A stretch of 64,000 nucleotides of DNA from positions 129,847-193,846 of the forward strand of contig MNCI01020439.1 of NCBI GenBank assembly GCA_015680685.1, written 5' to 3'. The stretch comes from Gnetum montanum. Lineage: Eukaryota > Streptophyta > Gnetopsida > Gnetales > Gnetaceae. The notes under the pieces were generated by a model, which saw only the letters and a list, made by a program, of their open reading frames with translations, had not been told where the DNA came from and searched no databases. Position numbers and translations under genes: made by a program. Below are positions 57,109-64,000 of this stretch, in pieces (the first letter of the stretch is position 1; every line of letters begins with the position of its first letter).

Positions 57109-57783
57109 GGTGTAGGGATGTGAAACTGATATACTGAATGCAGCGTAAACTTATGTGGTATCATGCAGCGTATATGCTTCGATGTCCAGCGTATAACGAC
57201 AACGTGTAGGTGTGGAGCGTATGGGGTCAGCATAGACAAGTCTACAGCATAAGGATTAGAGCGTATACACTGAGTGGCGTATACAGTCAGTGTTTAGCAT
57301 AAACAGGTTCTATAGTGTATAGAGCGGTATATATGAATAGTAGCATAAATGAGTTTGTAGCGTAAAGAGAGTAGCGTAAACACAATCTCACGGAAAGTCA
57401 GTGTAAAAAACGTAGCGTAAATGGATGGTAGCGTAGATGGAGGTCTACAGCGCAAAGATCTTAGCATAAATGAATGAAAATGTAGGCAAGTCTATAGCAT
57501 AAAATATGCAGCGTAAACTTTAGCAGTCTTATGTACAGCGTAAGGAAAATCTACAGCGTAAAGCATGCAACGTGTGGTCAACAGCGTGAACGCTGGGGAT
57601 CCTGCAGAGTAAGTTTTAACAAGGGCGGCGTAGACACTGAATAGCATAAATGCTGGGAAGCTTGCAGGTGGTGTTTACAGAGCAGCGTAAACACTGGGAG
57701 GTTTCTAGGGAGAATCGGAGTACAGTCGGTTGCATGTACGCTGAACAGCATAAACGCTGCTTGCAGGTAAGGTTTTAGGCAGA
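57109..57783 (-). other. Leader of element VI
   Basis: Scattered CGTAAACGCTGG / GCGTATA words, some in loose tandem (57500-57740). No coding sequence is supported. Confidence 0.55.
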
Positions 57784-57802
57784 GGCCCTCCTTCTAGCAC
57801 CA
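57784..57802 (-). other. Likely primer-binding site of element VI
   Basis: TGGTGCTAGAAGGAGGGCC on the minus strand, starting five bases inside the 5' LTR. Element III has TGGCGCTAGAAGGAG at the same spacing. A TGG start fits a tRNA CCA end; I cannot name the tRNA. Confidence 0.6.
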
Positions 57803-57807
57803 ATTTC

Positions 57808-58738
57808 TGTACCGTACGAAATCGTCGATATTCAGCTAGAAGGAAACAAAGACCGTGGGATCACAAGATGCGCACAAAAGACCCTGCCTTTGCTTGAGGG
57901 CGAGCTGGAATGAACGAAGGCAAAGTACCTTGGGTGGTCCGCACGCGGATCAGACAAGGATTTCCCCGAACGTACACCAAAGTGCTATACATTGGGTTAT
58001 ATGTAAACAACATGATGGGCGTAAATGAGAGCGTAAACAGTGCAAATAGAGCGTAGATGTGAACAAATGTAAATAGAGTAAATGCAACAATCAATGAAAA
58101 CAGAAAATGATTTTAGGAAGAAAATGTAACAATGGCATTATAGAATGAAAGTACAATGCATCGGTCTAACGCAGCTGTGTCTACCGAGCGTAGACTGTGG
58201 GCGTATACGCTGGGCGTATGCAAACTTTGGCGTGCATGTCGTGGACACTGGCGTATACGCTGCCCGTATACGCTAATGGACGCTGGGCGTATACGCTGGT
58301 GTGCTGGGCGTATACGCTGGGGCATATACCCTGACGATCGCTGCCTTATACAAATTTTTGCTTCTTAGTGCTGTTTCCATGCCGTCTTTGGGGACTTCAT
58401 GCTGGGCGTATACATCTATTGTACCTACTGAGCGTACATGTGACGCGTGTACGCTGGACGTCTACGCTAGGTGTCTACGCTGGGCGTATACGCTGAGAAT
58501 GTGAGCGTATACGCTGGGAGTGTACATTTGGGTGTATACGCTAGGCATATACGTTGAGGCTTCACAGTTGGTCGTATACGCTGGGTGTATACGCTGACAC
58601 TGCATACTTGGCGAAAATTAAGTACTTTGATTTCCGAAGATGCCATGTGTGTCCCCAGATGTAGTTGTAGTCATTTGTGGGTCCTAGGGACTGTTTCTTG
58701 CTGGACAAGTACTAAGCTCAAAATTTTTTGGTGTTTCA
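57808..58738 (-). repeat. 5' LTR of element VI
   Basis: TG...CA ends as in the 3' LTR. It lacks about 330 bases matching 42339-42667 of the other LTR, the joint lying at a shared GCTGTG word near 58178. The missing part holds the TATATAAAAG core promoter. The GCGTATACGCT array (58185-58600) remains, slightly shorter. Confidence 0.9.
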
Positions 58739-59900
58739 ATTAGTATGCACAAACATGTTATATCCAAGCACATAGTGCTTGAACTTCTCCAAAGCATACA
58801 CCACAGCCATTGGCTCTTTCTCCATCATGGTGTAATTGAGCTATGCATCCACAATTCTTTGGCTTATGGAGTGGATGTAGTATGGACGTTTTTTATCATC
58901 CAACTACATAAGGATAGCTCCCAAAGCATAATTTGATGCATCCATCATGATGTGAAATGAATGGAACCAACTAGGTGCTTATATAATTGGAGTCTCTACA
59001 AGCTTCTCCTTAAGCTACAAGAATGTCTTTTCACATTCCTTGGTCCATATGAATGGAGCATCTTTCTTTGTGAGCTTGACCAATGGTTTTATAAATTTAG
59101 AGAAATTCTCTATGAATTTTTGGTAGTAGCCAGTGTATCCAAGGAATGATCATACATCTTTAATGGTTTTCAGTTGATGGGTTATTCCTTGGATGACCTA
59201 ATTCTTTTTAGAGTCCATCTCAATCCCTTCTTGAGAAATTCTATGCCCCATCACAATGCCCTCCTAGACCATGAGATGGCTCTTTTGCAAATTGAATTAA
59301 AGATTAGGCTCTATGAAATTTTTAAGCACTTGCTCAAGGTGGTCCAAGGCTTTCTCAGACATAGCACCATAGGTGAATAAGTTAATGAAGACTTTCACCC
59401 CGTCACCAATTTGCTTCTAAAAAATACTTAGGATAAGGCATTGGGAAGTTATAGGGGAATTGCATAGACTAAAGGGAATCTTATGATATGCAAAAGCCCC
59501 CCATGGACTTGTGAATATTGTTTTGATCTAATCCTTAGGCATGATTTGAATTTGATTATAGCCACTATAATCAGCTAGGAAGATATAATAACAATTCCTA
59601 GAAATAGTATCCAACACTTAGTTCATAAATGGAAATGAAAAATGATATTTAAATGTTGCCATGTTCAACAACCTGAAATCAATATAGAGCTACCATTTGT
59701 CATGTTTCTTTGGTACAATTACAAGTGGGCTAACCCACTCACTATCTACAATTGGATAAATGCACCTTACCTTGAGGAGTTATTCAATTTCCTCTTTGAC
59801 AATCTATTTCAATTTGGGGTTTACCAACCACTGCATTTACCTCTTTGGATTCATGGTCAGAGTAGTATAGATGCAATGCTCGCATATCCTAGGTTCAATC
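58739..59900 (-). pseudogene. RT and RNase H of element VII
   Basis: Minus-strand similarity to Athila-like RT: Y-S-G-Y-N-Q-I-Q-I (about 59560), F-A-Y-H-K-I-P-F-S-L-C-N (about 59490), then the decayed F-I-N-L-F-x-Y-G-A-M-S (catalytic F-M-D-D lost) and M-G-H-R-I-S-Q-E-G-I-E (about 59230). The RNase H start (M-E-K-E-P-M-A-V-V-Y-A-L, about 58800) is cut by element VI at the residue after H-T-N. Several frames must be combined, so this is a dead copy. Confidence 0.72.
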
Positions 59901-60499
59901 CTTATGAATTTAAGATATGAGCAAGAAAATACTATTGCCCATTTGTTGACCACCTTCAATAGCATCCTTTTCTACTTAAGAACAAGATTAGCATTGATTA
60001 TCATTGTGTTGTCATTTTTCAAAAATGCATATTCCATGTTGGTAGGTAGAGTTTTCAACAGTAAGGGCTCCTATTTAAAACTATAAGGGATTTCCAACTC
60101 TTCATAATTGATACCATTAGGTTCATCATCAGAGAGCTGGTAATGAACTTGCTCCAGTGCATCCATGCCTTTAATATAGGCATAATTTCAGCTCTTATTA
60201 GGTTCCATGCAAATTATGTTGCTTTCAAAATCAATTGTTAGCCATTGGATGTCCTCCTATTTTATGGAAACTATGTATAGGCACTTTTGAAATTTGGATT
60301 AATCTACACACTGTCTACATGCCTTGATTAATGTGCTTTTAATAGAATAGAGTCTCTACACATAATTGCACCTTGTATTGTTGTATGTAATGCATGGAAC
60401 TCGTGTCTTCTCAATCTTTTTGAACATATTTTCTTTGGAAATCTCTGATACCCATTTGTGCATCAACAGTGCTTAACAAGACCTTCCCATAATGATTAA

Positions 60500-62800
60500 G
60501 AAGCTTCTCTTGAAATTTTCAACTTTGATTACTAGAAAATTTGGTAGGATATAATCACCCACAAAAAATGGTCGCAGTTTCCTCCACTAGTCCCAAAAAA
60601 ATAATGATGGACTAATTTACTAATTCTAAACAAATCTTACTCTTCTTGAATAGAGGTAGGTTCCAAGTGTTGTACATTTTGTGAGATATTAGATTAACAC
60701 TAGAACCTAAGTTAAGAAGAACCTTGCATGGCTCATTCCCACCAAGCTACAAGTAGATGAGAGGACTTCCAATATTAGCTCTTTTCCTAGAAAGGTTTCT
60801 AGCATTGGTCTAACCAGATACAATGTTGGTTAACATAACTATGTAGATCTTTGGAGGCATTTTCTTTAAAGGGCCCTTGAAAGGATGGACATATAGGATG
60901 AAGGAGATACAAGTCAAGAATCCACATATGTAGGTGACAGCTTAGTAGGGCTATTGGTTTGAAAGAATATTATTTTATGGGATCTAGGTTCCAAACCACT
61001 CAATTGATGAGTCTGCTATAAGTTAACAATCTTGGTAGCATTACACTACTATGGCTATGCAAGAATTTCACCTTGCATAGATGGATTAGGTAGTAATTGG
61101 GTTCAGGATGGAGGATCATGGGTATAAGGATGAGGAGGATAATAAGAATATGGGGTTTCCCTTCTAGTATATGGAGAATTAGTTTTTTGATGCTTTAGAG
61201 GATAGTAGTGATGCTGAAAACAAGCATGACTAGAAGAGTCATGCATAGAAATTGGTTACTAAACATAGTACCCATATGGATCTAGCTATTTGTAAGGGTA
61301 CTACTACCTTGGTGGTGGCATTCCCCAGGACTATGGATGTTTCCATTGCTAATACTACTCATACAATTATGGTGGAGCTTCACTTGGATAATAAGCTTGT
61401 TGTTGTTGGTGGAACTTCCTTAGGTTGCCTTGAGTATAAGAAAACATTTTGGGTGCTTTCCTTCATGGTAGTTTAGGATTTAGAGCATACACCTTAGATT
61501 CTTGTAAGTTTGACACAATATTAGAACATCCCTTGGGATGTTCATATTGGAAAATGTTGCACCCATCATTATCATCATCTAATTCTAACTCCATGACCTC
61601 TTCTACTGCCACAACCTTGCCCTTAACCCTTTGGTAGGCATGTTTAGCTTCTTTTCTTCTCCTGTAATCTCAATCACCACCTTATTTGGATTATTTTGTA
61701 ATTTTTAGAGTAGTTTCAAATTTTTCATTCAAATATTCCCACATTTTGTCAACCTTAGCTAAAATTTTAGATATAGATTTTTGAATTACCAAGGTTTTTC
61801 GCTACAGCATCTCATCAAGTGGTGCTTCCCCCTCACTGTCATGGAATCAAACCTTCATTTTTCTGATAGAAAGGTCCCAATTATACTCCTTAGCACTTTC
61901 CCATTTTCTCAACTCATCTTCTTCTTTTGTAACCTACTCAATCAACCTTTGAATTTGATGTCTCTTAGTTCTGAAAATCTCTCTTCGATGTAGATCCCAA
62001 GAGTTCTCCTTATTTTTTATCAAATCCCATCTATGATATGGTGAAGTTACTCTCATTGAGAATAATCATAGCTAGGACATCTATGCAAAAGGGAATAATA
62101 CCTAACCATGGCTGCATCTAAGGGTTCATATGTTCCTTGTCACCAGCCTTAGATTTTCTCAAATTGGACACTTTGGAGTACATCTAATATTTGTCATTAA
62201 ATAGCTCAAGCATCATAATCCATTTGTGAATTGATTCGAGATCCAAGAAGTGGTACCAACTTTTAGCTTCTTTTATGAGTGTATTGGGGAACAACTTAAG
62301 TTTTTGCGAGTCATTTTGTATGTTTTGCAAGGCATAGGCATCATGAAAGGCCTAAAGATTGATCTATGGATCTAGGGATATATCCCCTTCAAATCTAGGG
62401 ATATTATTTATATCTAACCACTTGATTCAACTATCCTTCATATGCCTAGTTGGGAACTTGACTGCCTCTGTAATGTTTAGCATGCTTCGAGTTGCCAACA
62501 AAGGCTTATCATCATCATGATTTTTATGATTCCTGTGATGTCCCTTGTTATCCATTTGATCATGGCGAGGCCTACAATCATTATCCTGCTATTCACCTCC
62601 ATCACAATTTCATCCCCTATAGTTTTGATTAGATTTGGAGGAGGAGGAAGAAGATGCAAATGAAAAGGATGAAGAGGGAGGAGGACTGGCACCATCATAG
62701 TTTCTGCCACCTTCTTTCTACTTGTCATGGCAATGATCATCAATTTTCCTATCATCATGCTGATTGCCCAAGGCCTTGGTTCAAATCCCACTTTTTCTTG
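60500..62800 (-). pseudogene. gag and protease of element VII
   Basis: Near 60770-60560 a frame reads K-V-L-L-N-L-G-S-S-V-N-L-I-S, the gypsy protease site with the catalytic D-x-G altered to N-L-G. A Gln/Tyr/Pro-rich gag tail is at 61500-61200. The gag core lies at 62480-62180 (D-P-Q-I-N-L, L-F-P-N-T-L, A-K-S-W-Y, L-D-L-E-S-I). A His/Asp/Ser-rich N-terminal part reaches about 62790. All are interrupted by stops. Confidence 0.62.
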
Positions 62801-62849
62801 AACTTGGATTGTTAATAGGCGACTATAGATTTAGGTTCAACCCCACATC

Positions 62850-63010
62850 ACAACTATGGGTGTTGCCACTACTGATACTTCTCATAAAATTGTGGTAGAG
62901 ATCCACTTAGATAATAAGCCTTTTGTTGTTGGTGGAACTTCCTTAGGTTTCCCTAAGGATAAGGATATATTTTGGATGCTTGACTTTGTGCTAGTTTAGG
63001 ATTTAGGGCC
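62850..63010 (-). repeat. Second copy of a gag segment of element VII (direct repeat of 61320-61485)
   Basis: Long matching runs (ACTTCCTTAGG, CACTTRGATAATAAGC, GTTGTTGGTGGAACTTCC) in the same orientation, about 1.5 kb apart. It may be a partial duplication or the end of another copy joined to the copia fragment. Confidence 0.55.
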
Positions 63011-64000
63011 ATTAAGAAAGGTTGTGTTGGCATCTAGGTACATTTTAATCTTGAGATAAGTTGCATGAAGATCATTAATTTGATGGATTGAACCTTGCAA
63101 CATGAGTAAATATTTCTTTATAATTAATGTATTCTTTTTTTACTTGAAGCCCCTTGCTACAAACCTTGCTTTGTGAGTGGAGATATTGTCATGTTTATCA
63201 AAAATAGTTTTGAACACCCACTTGGTATCAATCATCATTTTTCCTTTTGGTTTAATCACTAAGGACTATGTGTTAGTTTTCATTATTGAATCATACTCCT
63301 TTTGCATTACAACCTTTCATACTTTAATTTTGAGATTCTATTTCACACTTGATGGTTCATTAATTAGTATTAAGAAATATCATTTGATCTTTATTGAAAT
63401 TTTTGATATATTCTTTACAAGTTACTCTTAAAAATTTAGGATGAGAGATGATGATTTTCCATCCATGGCCTTAACTCATGGGCCTCTTCCTCATTCTTGT
63501 TGTCTTCCTCATGGTTGTAGAATGAGTCAAACCCTAAGGTTTGCATATCAAAGATTACACTTCTTGATGCATGTCACTTCTTTTTAAGTATATCAAAAGA
63601 CTTATAGTCACTTTTCTTTAAATCATATTCCATAAAGAATTACCTCCTATCTCTATCGTCTAGTTTCTCCATAAGAGCATTGGGAATTTTTACATAGCAT
63701 ACACATCCAAAGACTTTAAGATGGGAGAGATTTGATATCTTCTCATATAGTATTTCATATGGATTCTTCTCACCTATGAAGCATATGATGAGCCTATTAT
63801 GTATATAAGTATTCATCTGGACCACTTCATTCTAATAGGAATTAGGAAGGAAGGAATGCTTTAAGAAACATCTACAAATTTCTTAGATTATACCATCCTC
63901 CCATTTAACCACTCAATTAATTTTTGGTTCATACCCACATGCAGTTTACTTTGAGATATCATCATTTTTATAAAATTTATTAGAATTCCTCATGTATAAA
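63011..64000 (-). pseudogene. Element VIII: Ty1/copia pol fragment (integrase end to RT start)
   Basis: At 63825-63640 the minus strand reads N-P-Y-E-I-L-Y-E-K ... L-K-V-F-G-C-V-C-Y-V, the block after the integrase core of Ty1/copia elements. At about 63240-63070 it reads K-W-V-F-K-T ... H-K-A-R-F-V-A-R-G-F and a V-A-R-F box, the start of copia RT. Catalytic RT motifs are missing because the match stops near 63060. Fragment, with stops in the linker; it continues past the window end. Confidence 0.72.

Larger units (their letters stand above)
41986..58738 (-). mobile_element. Element VI: complete Tat-lineage LTR retrotransposon, 16.75 kb
   Basis: The only full element in the window: two LTRs with TG...CA ends, a PBS-like site five bases inside the 5' LTR, gag-pro, an antisense gene block, pol, three TTAAACT repeat arrays, a PPT and a 5-bp target duplication. 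It inserted into element VII's RNase H. The two LTRs differ by eye at roughly one base in eight to ten over their alignable first 350 bases, mostly transitions, so the insertion is old. It serves as the map for the broken relatives. Confidence 0.92.
58739..62800 (-). mobile_element. Element VII (5' part): gag, protease, RT, RNase H relic
   Basis: Continuation of the minus-strand element split by element VI. Order from the right: gag, protease, RT and the first half of RNase H. Very AT-rich and full of stops. No 5' LTR was found. At its right edge a second copy of part of gag and then a copia fragment occur, so its 5' end is rearranged or truncated. Confidence 0.72.

Overview
This window holds no recognisable host gene. 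It is dense plant repeat DNA, built almost entirely of nested, decayed LTR retrotransposons. Most are one lineage of Ty3/gypsy elements. Their pol runs reverse transcriptase, RNase H, a second RNase H (F-D-G-A-S ... N-N-V-A-E-Y-E-G ... G-D-S) and integrase, the arrangement that defines the plant Tat lineage (Ogre, Retand, Grande relatives). Deep nesting, strong decay and very long elements suggest a seed plant with a large, slowly purged genome, perhaps a gymnosperm, but nothing here proves the species.

Left part (1-32804): five Tat elements lie one inside another, and only their right-hand ends are in the window. Element V (+, 26455-32804) is oldest. Element IV (+, 22577-26454) sits in V just before its RT. 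Element III (-, 16852-22576) sits in IV's integrase. Element II (+, 6370-16851) sits in III's protease. Element I (-, 1-6369) sits in II's antisense gene. The missing halves should lie left of the window in reverse order.

Middle and right (32805-64000): AT-rich older DNA carries a minus-strand, Athila-like Ty3/gypsy relic (element VII). Its RNase H is split by the one complete Tat element here, element VI (-, 41986-58738, 16.75 kb), which has both LTRs, a PBS-like site, a PPT and a near-perfect 5-bp target duplication. At the far right is a Ty1/copia fragment (element VIII).

Element VI shows the family layout in element sense: 5' LTR, repeat-rich leader, gag-pro in one frame of about 1,400 codons ending at a conserved TAA, a tandem repeat, a roughly 4-kb block carrying a gene on the OPPOSITE strand, another tandem repeat, pol in its own frame from a conserved ATG, a 3' tandem repeat of the same motif, PPT, 3' LTR. 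The antisense gene is the most notable feature. It occurs in elements II and VI, in opposite genome orientations. The copies share exon order, intron phase and protein similarity, including a large exon of 1,038 versus 1,041 bases. Element II's copy starts with what looks like an FCP1/HAD-type phosphatase domain and both end in a coiled coil. All copies of everything carry stops or frameshifts, so the window looks transcriptionally dead, though the antisense gene was clearly once a selected protein gene.
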